Positions 1 through 8,697 of a stretch of DNA of 64,000 nucleotides are shown one piece after another. This DNA is from Actinomycetota bacterium (GTDB lineage Bacteria > Actinomycetota > Actinomycetes > S36-B12), in NCBI GenBank assembly GCA_030645615.1, contig JAUSNB010000004.1, forward strand, positions 1 to 64,000, written 5' to 3'. Position numbers and translations under genes: made by a program. A model generated the notes under the pieces. It did no database searches and was not told where the DNA came from. It was given only the letters and a program-made list of their open reading frames with translations. Each line of letters opens with the position of its first letter. The first letter of the stretch is position 1.

Positions 1-22
1 GGCGATTCCGCGCGGAATCGCC
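1..22. terminator. Perfect palindrome at the window edge, possible terminator
   Basis: These 22 bases are a perfect palindrome able to fold into a 9-bp stem with a 4-base GCGC loop. It lies 33 bases past the stop codon of the minus-strand oxidoreductase, so it could end that transcript. There is no clear U-run, and the sequence to its left is outside the window. Confidence 0.5.
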
Positions 23-55
23 GCAGCAACTGCCCACTCGCGAAGGGGGGTGGGG

Positions 56-2509
56 TTAGGAGCGGACCCGGCTCGAGGTCGGGTCGTAGGGCGCGGTTCG
101 GCTGACCCTGGCGGCGACGATGCGCCCGCTGACGTTGATGCTCCACTCGCCGGTGTCGAGATAGTCAAGGCCGACCGCTCCGCCTTCGGGCAGCCAGGCA
201 TAGGCCAGCCCGACGCAGGCGCCAATGGTCGTCCCGTAAGCCGCCGAGGTCACCTGACCCGAGGCGGCACCATCGCGCAGCAGCAGTTCGCCGCCCCACA
301 TCATCTCGTCCGGGTCGTCGAGGACGAAGGACACCAGTCGTCGGGGCACGCCGGCCGCCCGGGCTGACTCGACCGCCTCGCGGCCGAGGAACGGCAGGCC
401 CGTCTTCAGCTTCGTGGCGAAGAGCAGGCCGGCCTCCACCGGGTTGCAGTCCGGGTTCAGCTCCGGTCCGAAGGCGCGGTACCCCTTCTCCAGGCGCAGT
501 GCGTTGATCGCGTAGTAGCCGGCATCGTGCAGTCCCATGGGCTGCCCGGCATCGTGCAGCAGTGTGAACACCGAGACCGCGAACTCCGCGGGGATGTACA
601 GCTCCCAGCCAAGCTCGCCGACGTAGGTGATCCGGGTGGCGCGGACCGTGCAGTAGCCGAGGTCGACCTCGCGACTCGTCCCGAACGGGAACGCCGCGTC
701 CGAGAAGTCGTCCCGGGAGACGGACTGCAGCAGGTCACGGGACCGCGGTCCCATGACGCCGAGCACGGCCAAGGATCCGGTCACGTCCGTCACGCTCACG
801 TGCTGTTCGTCGGTCGCGTGCCGGGCGATCCAGTCCCGGTCGCGCACTGGCGAGCCGGCGCTCGTGACCCACAGGTACTGGTCGTGGGCCAGTCGCGTGA
901 GCGTGACATCAGCCTCATAGGTGCCGCGGGCGTTCAGCACCCCTGTGTAGACGGTGCGGCCGACTGGTACGTCGACGTCATTGGTGCAGAGCCACTGGAG
1001 GAGGCTCTCGGCGTCGCGGCCTTGCACGAGCAGCTTTCCGAACGAAGTCTGGTCGTACAGCGCCACGTTCTCGCGCGTCGCGCGCTGCTCGGTGTCCACC
1101 CAGGGGATCCAGCCTGGCTTACCCCACGAGTAGTCGACGGCAGGAGTCGTGCCCGCGGGCGCGAAGAAGTTCGGGCGTTCCCAGCCCATCCGAGATCCGA
1201 ACGCCGCGCCGCCCTGCTCCACGAGGTGATGGACCGGGGAGCGGCGGAACGGACGGGCAGTCTGGAACTCCCGGTTCGGCCAAGGGACGGCATAGTGCAG
1301 GCCCAGGACCTCGCCCACGCGGTCGTGCAGCCACGCCGTGTTGCCGTTGAAGGGGGCGAAGCGGCGGATGTCGACGCCGACCAGGTCGGACGGTGGCTCA
1401 CCGCCCACGATCCACTGGGCCAGTGCCCGCCCCGCGCCACCCGCGGACGCGATGCCCACGGAGTTGAACCCGGCCGCCACGAAGAAGTTCCGCACCTCGG
1501 GAGCCTCGCCGAGGATGAACTGGTTATCGGGAGTGAAGCTCTCCGGGCCGTTGTAGAACTTCTTGATACCGGTCTGCTGCAGCACGGGGACCCGGTGGAG
1601 GGCGCTCTCCATGAGGATCTCGAAATGGTCCCAGTCCTCGTCGAGCAACTGGAACTCGAACGGATGCGGGATCCGGTCGGGGGCGACCCACGGCTTGGCG
1701 ACGGGCTCGAATCCGCCGACGACGAGGCCGCCGACCTCCTCCTTCATGTAGGTGTAGCCGTCCGGGTCACGCAGGATCGGCATCATGCGGTCGACGCCGT
1801 CGATGTGCTCGGTGACGACGTAGAAGTGCTCCGCGGAATGCAGCGGAACGGTCACTCCGACCATCGCTGCCACGGCCTTGGCCCACTGCCCCGCGCAGTT
1901 CACGACGATGTCCGCCTCGATGTCACCCTGGTCGGTCCGCACTCCGGTGACCGCGCCACCGGCCATGAGCACGTCGAGCACGCGGGTGCGCTCGAGGATC
2001 CGGGCTCCGTGCATCCTGGCCCCCTTCGCCAGGGACTGGGTGACGTCAGTGGGGTTGGCGGTGGCGTCGCGGGGCAGCCAGATCGCGCCTTGCAGATCGG
2101 CGACCTCAAGGATCGGGCAACGGTCACGTGCCTCGGCCGGCGTGAGGATCTCGCACTCGAGGTTGTACGCCGCGGCCGCGGCTGCGGTGCGACGCAACTG
2201 CACCATGCGGTCAGGCGTCCGCGCCACCGTGAGCCCGCCGCAGGCCTTGTATCCGGTCGACAGCCCGGTCTCGGCCTCCAGCGACTGGTAGAGGGCGGCG
2301 GAGTACTGGACCAGTCGCGTGCCGCTCTCGGTCGCACGCAACTGCCCGACCAGGCCGGCGGCATGCCACGTCGTCCCCGACGAGAGTTGTCCCTGCTCGA
2401 GCAGTACGACGTCCGTCATCCCGAGATGGGTCAGGTGGTACGCGACGCTCGCGCCGACGATCCCACCGCCGATGATGACGACCTGTGCCCGGTCCGGGAG
2501 GGTGCTCAC
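56..2509 (-). CDS. FAD-dependent sarcosine/dimethylglycine dehydrogenase family protein
   Basis: An 817-residue protein with the full layout of the dimethylglycine/sarcosine dehydrogenase family. It has an N-terminal FAD-binding DAO domain (VIIGGGIVGAS near residues 11-21), a central FAO_M region, and C-terminal GCV_T plus GCV_T_C folate-binding domains (from about residue 430). SGTTWHAAGL near residue 44 carries the histidine that binds FAD covalently in this family. Known members demethylate dimethylglycine or sarcosine, passing the one-carbon unit to tetrahydrofolate; the exact substrate here is not shown. The GTG start is supported because the dinucleotide-binding motif follows at the usual distance. 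The start codon lies one base beyond the 3' end of the tRNA-Thr gene on the same strand, leaving no room for a separate leader. Confidence 0.88.
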   Translation of the reverse strand: MSTLPDRAQVVIIGGGIVGASVAYHLTHLGMTDVVLLEQGQLSSGTTWHAAGLVGQLRATESGTRLVQYSAALYQSLEAETGLSTGYKACGGLTVARTPDRMVQLRRTAAAAAAYNLECEILTPAEARDRCPILEVADLQGAIWLPRDATANPTDVTQSLAKGARMHGARILERTRVLDVLMAGGAVTGVRTDQGDIEADIVVNCAGQWAKAVAAMVGVTVPLHSAEHFYVVTEHIDGVDRMMPILRDPDGYTYMKEEVGGLVVGGFEPVAKPWVAPDRIPHPFEFQLLDEDWDHFEILMESALHRVPVLQQTGIKKFYNGPESFTPDNQFILGEAPEVRNFFVAAGFNSVGIASAGGAGRALAQWIVGGEPPSDLVGVDIRRFAPFNGNTAWLHDRVGEVLGLHYAVPWPNREFQTARPFRRSPVHHLVEQGGAAFGSRMGWERPNFFAPAGTTPAVDYSWGKPGWIPWVDTEQRATRENVALYDQTSFGKLLVQGRDAESLLQWLCTNDVDVPVGRTVYTGVLNARGTYEADVTLTRLAHDQYLWVTSAGSPVRDRDWIARHATDEQHVSVTDVTGSLAVLGVMGPRSRDLLQSVSRDDFSDAAFPFGTSREVDLGYCTVRATRITYVGELGWELYIPAEFAVSVFTLLHDAGQPMGLHDAGYYAINALRLEKGYRAFGPELNPDCNPVEAGLLFATKLKTGLPFLGREAVESARAAGVPRRLVSFVLDDPDEMMWGGELLLRDGAASGQVTSAAYGTTIGACVGLAYAWLPEGGAVGLDYLDTGEWSINVSGRIVAARVSRTAPYDPTSSRVRS

Positions 2510-2510
2510 G

Positions 2511-2582
2511 AGCCCCCGGTCAGGTTTGAACTGACGACCTACCGCTTACAAGGCGGTTGCTCTACCACTGAGCTACAGGGGC
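2511..2582 (-). tRNA. tRNA-Thr (anticodon TGT)
   Basis: A complete 72-base cloverleaf on the minus strand: 7-bp acceptor stem (one U-G pair), 4-bp D stem, 5-bp anticodon stem with loop CTTGTAA giving anticodon UGU (threonine, ACA codons), and a T arm with loop TTCAAAC. The discriminator base is U and CCA is not encoded. The next base but one is the GTG start of the downstream oxidoreductase gene, so the two are very probably co-transcribed. Confidence 0.95.
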
Positions 2583-2584
2583 GG

Positions 2585-2617
2585 GTGCGGACGTCCTGCA
2601 CCGACAATCGTCCGCAC
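2585..2617 (-). repeat. 9-bp inverted repeat in the tRNA-Thr leader
   Basis: GTGCGGACG at 2585-2593 is repeated inverted at 2609-2617 with a 15-base loop. It ends two bases before the 5' end of the mature tRNA. A TAGATT -10-like box on the minus strand (2623-2628) would start transcription just upstream, so the hairpin would be the whole tRNA leader. A role in RNase P processing or in transcription control is possible but unproven. The rest of the gap to the ATPase gene shows nothing else I can name. Confidence 0.45.
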
Positions 2618-2808
2618 CGCACAATCTAGCTACACGTCCAGCGTGACGACGGGGATCGGTGCGGCGGGTCGGTGCAGGCCCTGGCTGCCAGACCACGACG
2701 GTCAGCAGTCGGGTCGAAGGACCCTAGCCGCAGGTAGTCACGGGTGCTGTCGTGGAGGGAGCCGACAGTGGGGGAGCGGTCAGGACCCGCCAGGCGGAAG
2801 GGACAGTG

Positions 2809-5523
2809 GTGACCACTGAGTTGCCCGGTCGCACCCACCACGAGCGCCCGGTCCACGAGACGGTCCTGTTCCTGGAGACCGATGCCGATCGAGGGTTGAC
2901 CGGTCACGAGGCGGCAAGGCGCCTTGAGCGCTTCGGCCCCAACGTCCTGCCTCCGAATGCCCGGCATGGCCCGCTGGTGCGGTTCCTGCTGCAGTTCCAC
3001 AATCCACTCGTCTACGTGCTGCTGGGCGCCGCTCTCGTCACGCTGTCGATCGGGCACCTCGTCGACACGGCGGTCATCCTCGGGGTCGTCGTCGTCAATG
3101 CCGGCCTCGGCTACGTTCAGGAGCGCCGGGCCGGCGAGGCACTTGAGGGGCTGGCCGAGTACACGAGGACGCAGTCGACCGTGGTGCGGGACGGCCGCCC
3201 GCAGCGCGCCGACTCCCGAGACCTGGTGCCGGGGGATGTCGTCCTGCTTACGGCCGGCGAGAAGGTCCCGGCAGATGTGCGCCTGACGGCGGCCCGGGGT
3301 CTGCGAATCGACGAGTCTGCGCTGACGGGCGAATCCGTGCCGGTCGACAAGCTCGACGCGCTTGTGCCCGCGGCCGCATCCCTGGGCGACCGCTCGAACA
3401 TGGCCTACTCGAGCACGTTGGTGACGGCCGGAAGCGGCCGCGGCATCGTGGTGGGCACCGGGGTGGAGACGGAGATCGGCCGGATCCACCAGCTGGTCGG
3501 CCAGGCGACTGGTGTCCAGACCCCGCTGACCCGCAAGCTGACGGTGTTCAGCCAGTGGCTCACAGCCGTGATCCTCCTGCTGGCAGCCCTCACGTTCATG
3601 GTCGGCATCGCCCGGGGGGAGAGTGCCGCGGACATGGTCACGGCCGCGGTGGCCCTGGCCGTGGGAGCGATCCCCGAGGGGCTGCCGGCCGCTGTCACCA
3701 TCACGCTCGCGATCGGGGTCTCGAGGATGGCCCGGCGGAACGCGGTCATAAGGCGGCTACCCGCCGCTGAGACGCTCGGCAGCACCACGGTCATCTGCAC
3801 CGACAAGACCGGCACCCTGACCCAGAATCGCATGACGGTGCGGCAGGTATATGCCGGCGGCCAGGTGCGCGAGGTCCCGAGCGCTGCGAGCGACGTGGTG
3901 ACCGACTGCCTCGTGGCGGGCGTTCTCTGCAACGACGCCGCCCTTGCTTCCGCCAGCGGCGGGCAGCCCGTGGGCGATCCCACTGAGGTCGCCCTGCTGG
4001 CTGCGGCCGGCGCCCAGGGCATCCATGCCGAGGAGTGGACCGCGAAGTGGCCCCGCATCGACGAGATCCCGTTCGACTCCGACCGTCGCTTCATGGCCAC
4101 CCTCCATGAGATCCCCGATGCGGCCGCCAACGTCGTCGTGGTCAAGGGCGCGACCGAGGAGGTCCTCGGACTGTGCGCGCGCCAGCGCAGTGAAGCCGGC
4201 CGGGATGAGCCGCTGGACCGTGCTGCCGTGGAGGGGCCCCTGGCCGATTTCGGCGATCGGGCGCTGCGGGTCATCGCGTTCGCGTCTGGGCCGGCTCCCA
4301 AGGCCTGGTCCTTCCAGGGCGAGCGGCTGCCGGATTCGCCCCTGACGTTCCTGGGCCTGCAGGCGATGGAGGACCCGCCCAGGCCTGAGTCGATCCGGGC
4401 GGTCGCCGCGTGCCATCGTGCCGGCATAGCCGTGAAGATGATCACCGGCGACCACGCCCGCACTGCGCAGGCGATCGCCCGCCAGATCGGCCTGGGTCAC
4501 GCGGCCCATCGCGACCCGACCGTCATGACCGGCGACCAGATGGCCGAACTCGGAATCGATCGCCTCGCGGAGCGGATCGCGGATGTGGACGTGTTTGCGC
4601 GGGTCTCCGCCGAGCAGAAGCTGCGATTGGTCGAGGCACTGCAGTACACGGGGCACGTCGTGGCCATGACGGGCGACGGGATCAACGATGCGCCTGCCTT
4701 GAAGCAGGCGGACATCGGCATCGCCATGGGGCAGGGCGGGACGGAAGTCGCCAAGGAGGCGGCCGCGATGGTGCTGGTCGATGACAACTTCGCCTCGATC
4801 GAGGCGGCCGTCGAGGAGGGCCGCAGTGTCTTCGACAACCTGACGAAGTTCGTCGCGTGGACGCTGCCCACCAACTTGGGGGAGGGATTGGTGGTCCTGG
4901 CCGCGATCGTCACCGGCGCTGCTCTCCCGATCATCCCCGTGCAGATCCTCTGGATCAACATGACGACCGCAGTCGCCCTTGGTCTCATGCTCGCCTTCGA
5001 GCCAGCCGAGGACGGAATCATGGACCGGCCCCCGCGCCCACCCCGGCAGCCGATCTTGACCGCCACCTTGGTGCGCCGGATCCTCCTGGTTGGCGCACTC
5101 ATGCTCGTGGGTGCCTTCGGTGCGTTCGAACTGACGCTCGCAGCAGGCGGGAGCATCGAGTCGGCCCGGACCGTCGCGGTCAACGCATTCGTTGCCATGG
5201 AGATCGGCTACCTGTTCAACTGCCGCGCACTGGACCGCTCGGTTCTGAGCGTCGGGCTGTTCAGCAACCGGCTCCTGCTGGCCGGGGTGGCCGTCACCGT
5301 GATCCTGCAATTGGCGTTCACGTACGCCCCCTTCATGAATGTGGCGTTCCAGACCGAGCCGATCCCGGCGATGGCCTGGGCTCCGGTCTTGGCACTCGGC
5401 GCCGCGGTTTACGCGATCGTTGGGCTTGAGAAGTGGTTCACCGCCCGGCTGCGCCGCCGTGGCATGGTTGCCCGGAACTCCCTCGCAATCGCCAGGGATT
5501 CCAGCACAATCGTGCCGCTCTGA
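2809..5523 (+). CDS. P2-type cation-transporting ATPase
   Basis: A 904-residue P-type ATPase: N-terminal cation_ATPase_N domain, actuator domain with TGES (inside LTGESVPVDK), TM4 motif PEGLP, phosphorylation site CTDKTGTLT (Asp332), nucleotide-binding domain and hinge GDGINDAPALKQADIG (Asp623), then a C-terminal membrane domain. PEGLP and overall length place it in the P2 (Ca2+-like, CtpF/PacL-type) group of integral-membrane pumps; the ion is not certain. The reading frame opens at a GTG at 2752, but GGAAGGGA at 2796-2803 sits at ribosome-binding distance from GTG 2806/2809, so 2809 is preferred. Confidence 0.9.
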   Translation: MTTELPGRTHHERPVHETVLFLETDADRGLTGHEAARRLERFGPNVLPPNARHGPLVRFLLQFHNPLVYVLLGAALVTLSIGHLVDTAVILGVVVVNAGLGYVQERRAGEALEGLAEYTRTQSTVVRDGRPQRADSRDLVPGDVVLLTAGEKVPADVRLTAARGLRIDESALTGESVPVDKLDALVPAAASLGDRSNMAYSSTLVTAGSGRGIVVGTGVETEIGRIHQLVGQATGVQTPLTRKLTVFSQWLTAVILLLAALTFMVGIARGESAADMVTAAVALAVGAIPEGLPAAVTITLAIGVSRMARRNAVIRRLPAAETLGSTTVICTDKTGTLTQNRMTVRQVYAGGQVREVPSAASDVVTDCLVAGVLCNDAALASASGGQPVGDPTEVALLAAAGAQGIHAEEWTAKWPRIDEIPFDSDRRFMATLHEIPDAAANVVVVKGATEEVLGLCARQRSEAGRDEPLDRAAVEGPLADFGDRALRVIAFASGPAPKAWSFQGERLPDSPLTFLGLQAMEDPPRPESIRAVAACHRAGIAVKMITGDHARTAQAIARQIGLGHAAHRDPTVMTGDQMAELGIDRLAERIADVDVFARVSAEQKLRLVEALQYTGHVVAMTGDGINDAPALKQADIGIAMGQGGTEVAKEAAAMVLVDDNFASIEAAVEEGRSVFDNLTKFVAWTLPTNLGEGLVVLAAIVTGAALPIIPVQILWINMTTAVALGLMLAFEPAEDGIMDRPPRPPRQPILTATLVRRILLVGALMLVGAFGAFELTLAAGGSIESARTVAVNAFVAMEIGYLFNCRALDRSVLSVGLFSNRLLLAGVAVTVILQLAFTYAPFMNVAFQTEPIPAMAWAPVLALGAAVYAIVGLEKWFTARLRRRGMVARNSLAIARDSSTIVPL

Positions 5524-5545
5524 CGACACGTGACGGAGGCAATCG

Positions 5546-5884
5546 ATGAGCAGTCCCGTCGATGAGTACGTGGCGAGCGTCCCCGCGCCGGCGCAGTCTG
5601 CCTTTGCCGAGATCCGGCGGATCATCCATGAGGCGCTGCCCGGATGCGTCGAGAAGGTGTCCTACGGGATCCTCGGCTTCACCATCGACGGCAAGGCCGT
5701 CGCCTACGCGGGTGGCTACAAGGAGTTCGTCTCCATGTACCCGGTGCCTGAGCTGGCCGGACCCGAGGGTGACCTGCTGGCGAAGTACCGGGCCGGGAAG
5801 GGCACCATGCGGTTCCCGCTTGGCGAGCCGCTTCCCGAGGGGTTGATCCGGGCGGCCGCCCTCGCCCTCGCCAGCCGGCGCTGA
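5546..5884 (+). CDS. DUF1801 domain protein
   Basis: A 112-residue protein of the DUF1801 (YdhG-like) family. It shows the typical opening in which a short helix is followed by IRRIIHEALPGC and then an SYG motif before two beta strands (GFTIDGKAVAYAGGYK). The family is small and cytosolic with an alpha/beta fold and no settled biochemical role. It starts 22 bases after the ATPase stop with a good GGAGG site, so it may be co-transcribed with it. Confidence 0.8.
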   Translation: MSSPVDEYVASVPAPAQSAFAEIRRIIHEALPGCVEKVSYGILGFTIDGKAVAYAGGYKEFVSMYPVPELAGPEGDLLAKYRAGKGTMRFPLGEPLPEGLIRAAALALASRR

Positions 5885-5918
5885 GGCTCAACGCCCCGGT
5901 GCCGCCCGGCGGCGCGCG

Positions 5919-7388
5919 TCAGGAGTAGTCGACCGAGGTGTAGGGAGCGGCCTTGGTCGACAGGATGTAGCGCGAGGCGCTGAAGGGCCACTGGGAGACG
6001 ACCTTGCCCGTGCCCGACTTGAAGTAGCTGCTTGTCCGGGCCCAGACCGTCTTGGCGAGCTGCGCCTGGAGCCGGGTGTTGTAGCGGCGATATGCCTCCG
6101 GCTTGACCGAGACGGCGGACTGGTGCTTGGCGCGAACGTGGTTGAGCACCTTGGCGATGAACCCGGCCTGTGCCTGGTAGAAGGAGACCAGGGGAACCGC
6201 GTTGGTGTTCGGGCCGTACATCATGAAGAAGTTCGGGAAGCCCGGGACCATGAGGCCGAGGAAGGCGTCCGGTTCGCCCTCCCAAGCCTCGTGCAGGTCC
6301 TGTCCACCCTCACCCGTCACCGTGAACGTGCTCAAGTAGTTGGCTGCGTCGAAGCCGGTGGCGAGGACCACGACGTCGAAGTCGTGCTTCTCGCCCGCCG
6401 CGTCCACGACCCCGGCCGACGTCAGTTCCGTGACCGCGTGCGGGACGAGCGTCACCTTGGGGCTCTTGAGGCACTGGTAGTAGGTATCGCTGATGACCGT
6501 GCGGCGTCCCTCGAAGGGGAACTCCGGAGTGACGAGCGGGATCAGGTCCGGGCGATCGGCGAGGCTCGACTGCAGGTACTCCAGGGCCTGCGCGCGACGC
6601 ATCTGGTTGGCTCGCCCATCGAGCCGGGCGTGCTGGGAGTTCCGCTGGCGCAGGTCGTACCCGACGTAGAGCCTCAGCCGCTTCCAGTAGTACACCGGGG
6701 CCAGTCGGCTCCAGCGGCGCTCGGACTCGCTGAACTCGCGGCTGTTCTTCGGCAGGATCCAGTTGGGCTCGAGCTGGAAGATCGTCAGGTGCGCGGCCTC
6801 GCGCTCGGCCACCTCGACCACCTGGACGGCGGAGGAGCCGGTGCCGACGACGGCAACGGACTTGCCCTCCATGCTGAGGCCGTCCGGCCAGGTCGACGTG
6901 TGGCACAGCGCGCCCTCGTAGGCCACGTCGCCTCGGGCGAAGGGGGGCACGAGCGGGATGTTGAGGAAGCCGACCGCGCTGATGACGGCATCGAAGAGCT
7001 CGGGATCGGACCCGGCCGACGTGGACACGGAGTAGGCCCGGTCCAGCTCGGACCACTCAGCCGACACGACCCGGGTGCCGAGGCGGACGTGCTCGAGAAT
7101 GCCCCACGTGCGCGCCACCCGATCGAGGTACTCCTGCAGCTCGTACCACCACGCGTAGACGCGGGTCCAGTCGTTCCGCTCGTACGAGAACGAGTAGATG
7201 TGGGACTCCAGGTCGACCTCTGCCCCCGGATAGCGGTTCTTCCACCACGTGCCGCCGATGCCGTCCGAGTCCTCGAACATGACGTAGTCGGTGATCCCCC
7301 GGCGGGTGAGTGCGACAGCGGCCGCGATGCCGCTGAACCCGGCACCGATGATCGCCACGCGCATGCGGTCCGGCTCGCCCTTGGTCAC
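5919..7388 (-). CDS. Baeyer-Villiger-type flavin monooxygenase
   Basis: A 489-residue flavoprotein monooxygenase. It has an N-terminal FAD-binding GAGFSG motif, the second flavin motif GTWWKNRYPG, a central NADPH-binding GTGSSA motif, and a Baeyer-Villiger fingerprint in the form YxGxxxHxxxWP (Y replaces the usual F). Family members insert oxygen next to a ketone carbonyl to give esters or lactones; some oxidise N or S. The GTG start at 7388 follows GGGAGGGGAG at good spacing; upstream in-frame starts would precede this site without one. It is divergent from the alcohol dehydrogenase/monooxygenase/ligase genes on the other strand and has its own strong promoter at 7438-7466. Confidence 0.85.
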   Translation of the reverse strand: MTKGEPDRMRVAIIGAGFSGIAAAVALTRRGITDYVMFEDSDGIGGTWWKNRYPGAEVDLESHIYSFSYERNDWTRVYAWWYELQEYLDRVARTWGILEHVRLGTRVVSAEWSELDRAYSVSTSAGSDPELFDAVISAVGFLNIPLVPPFARGDVAYEGALCHTSTWPDGLSMEGKSVAVVGTGSSAVQVVEVAEREAAHLTIFQLEPNWILPKNSREFSESERRWSRLAPVYYWKRLRLYVGYDLRQRNSQHARLDGRANQMRRAQALEYLQSSLADRPDLIPLVTPEFPFEGRRTVISDTYYQCLKSPKVTLVPHAVTELTSAGVVDAAGEKHDFDVVVLATGFDAANYLSTFTVTGEGGQDLHEAWEGEPDAFLGLMVPGFPNFFMMYGPNTNAVPLVSFYQAQAGFIAKVLNHVRAKHQSAVSVKPEAYRRYNTRLQAQLAKTVWARTSSYFKSGTGKVVSQWPFSASRYILSTKAAPYTSVDYS

Positions 7389-7437
7389 GGCAGCTCCCCT
7401 CCCGAGTCGGGGCGAGCTGCCCCGCGAATAAAGGCCT

Positions 7438-7466
7438 AGTATTTGAGCCAATTAACCCGGTGTCAA
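7438..7466 (-). promoter_or_regulatory. Sigma70-type promoter of the 5919-7388 monooxygenase
   Basis: On the minus strand, a consensus -35 box TTGACA (7466-7461), a 17-base spacer and a -10 box AATACT (7443-7438) predict a start near 7431. This leaves a leader of about 43 bases containing the GGGAGG ribosome site. Confidence 0.75.
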
Positions 7467-7518
7467 CTACTGGGGCGCTAGCATCGAGGGCATTCGTCCC
7501 GTTGACTGAGGAGAGCAC

Positions 7519-8697
7519 GTGTCGCAGCCGGTCGGAGTCCCGCCCTTCCGAAACCACCTACCCGTCCGGATCCACTTCGGCGACGGCATCAGCGGCATGC
7601 TGCCCGATCTGCTCAAGGCGGAGGGAGTGGATCGGGCCGCCCTCATCATCGATGACGGGCTACCCGGATTCAATCCACCAGCGGCCGACATCATCGCGGC
7701 GGTGGAGGCTGCCGGGATCATCCTGGCCCGCTACGACAAGCCGGCTGGCGAGCCGACCGTGGCGATGATCGATGCCGCGACGGTCGTCGTGGCCGGTTCG
7801 GGCGCGCAGGCCGTCATCGCGCTAGGCGGTGGCTCGGTGATCGACACGGCGAAGGCCGCGCGCCTGTGCGCCCAGCTCGGCACCGACTTCCGCGGCTTCC
7901 TCGCCTCGGACCGCCAGTACCCGCAGCCGGACGTGTTGCTCTTCGCGCTTCCCACGACGGCCGGCACGGGCTCGGAGGTGTCGGGAGGTGCCGTGGTCTC
8001 GGATCCCGAGGCCGGCACGAAGTCGGGCATCGCCAACCCCCTGCTCCGGGCGCAGTACGCCCTCGTCGACCCGGTCCTCACCCACACCTCCCCACCGGCG
8101 ACGACGTCGTACGCAGGCGTCGACGCCCTGGCGCAGGCGATCGCGGGCATGATCGCCCGATCGCGGACGCCGATCGGAGACGCGATCGCTCTCGAGGCGG
8201 TGCGCCTGATCAGCCGCTCGCTGGTCGCCGCCCACCGGGACGGGAGCAACGCCGCGGCCAGGTCCGACATGGCCTGCGGCAGCATGATGGCCGGGCTCAC
8301 GATGAACATCTCGGACTGCACGGCCGAGCACTCGCTGGGTCAGGCCATCGGCGGCATGTTCCACGTCCCGCACGGGCTGACCATCGGACTGGTGCTCGAG
8401 CAGACCCTCGACCGCGAGCGCGCCCACGTGCCAGAGCAGCTGGAGCGGGTCGCCGACGCGATGGGGGCCCCGCCCGGAGGGCCAGCGGACGGCAGTCGCG
8501 CGGTCGAGGCGGTCCGCCGCCTCCTCGCGGAACTGGACTTCCCGGTCTTCGGGAGCCTCGGCGTCACCGACGCCCAGCTGGACGAGCTCACGGCGCTGGC
8601 GCTGGACGACTACTTCATCACCGAGTCGCCGCATCCCTGGGCAGCCGAGGAAGTCCGGGCGGCCTTCGCTGCGTCTCTTGCGGTGACGGGCCGATGA
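7519..8697 (+). CDS. Iron-containing alcohol dehydrogenase
   Basis: A 392-residue group III (iron-type) alcohol dehydrogenase. NAD(P) binding is shown by GGGSVIDTAKA (near residue 97). The metal-binding residues are the Asp of VDALAQAI and the histidines of AEHSLGQAIGGMFHVPHG. The family includes alcohol, lactaldehyde and maleylacetate reductases; this one cannot be assigned more closely. The GTG start has GAGGAGA just upstream. The stop overlaps the start of the next monooxygenase by 4 nt, so the two form one operon and may act in sequence on an alcohol/ketone substrate. Confidence 0.87.
   Translation: MSQPVGVPPFRNHLPVRIHFGDGISGMLPDLLKAEGVDRAALIIDDGLPGFNPPAADIIAAVEAAGIILARYDKPAGEPTVAMIDAATVVVAGSGAQAVIALGGGSVIDTAKAARLCAQLGTDFRGFLASDRQYPQPDVLLFALPTTAGTGSEVSGGAVVSDPEAGTKSGIANPLLRAQYALVDPVLTHTSPPATTSYAGVDALAQAIAGMIARSRTPIGDAIALEAVRLISRSLVAAHRDGSNAAARSDMACGSMMAGLTMNISDCTAEHSLGQAIGGMFHVPHGLTIGLVLEQTLDRERAHVPEQLERVADAMGAPPGGPADGSRAVEAVRRLLAELDFPVFGSLGVTDAQLDELTALALDDYFITESPHPWAAEEVRAAFAASLAVTGR

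Noticed and set aside
527-2629. A 700-codon open frame opposite the sarcosine dehydrogenase-type gene
   Set aside because: It is the mirror of a well-supported gene in GC-rich DNA; its translation is rich in Arg, Gly, Asp and His, has no family motif and no ribosome site.
3757-5625. A 622-codon open frame opposite the P-type ATPase
   Set aside because: Composition is typical of an antisense shadow, with no recognisable domain; the ATPase on the other strand has every expected motif.
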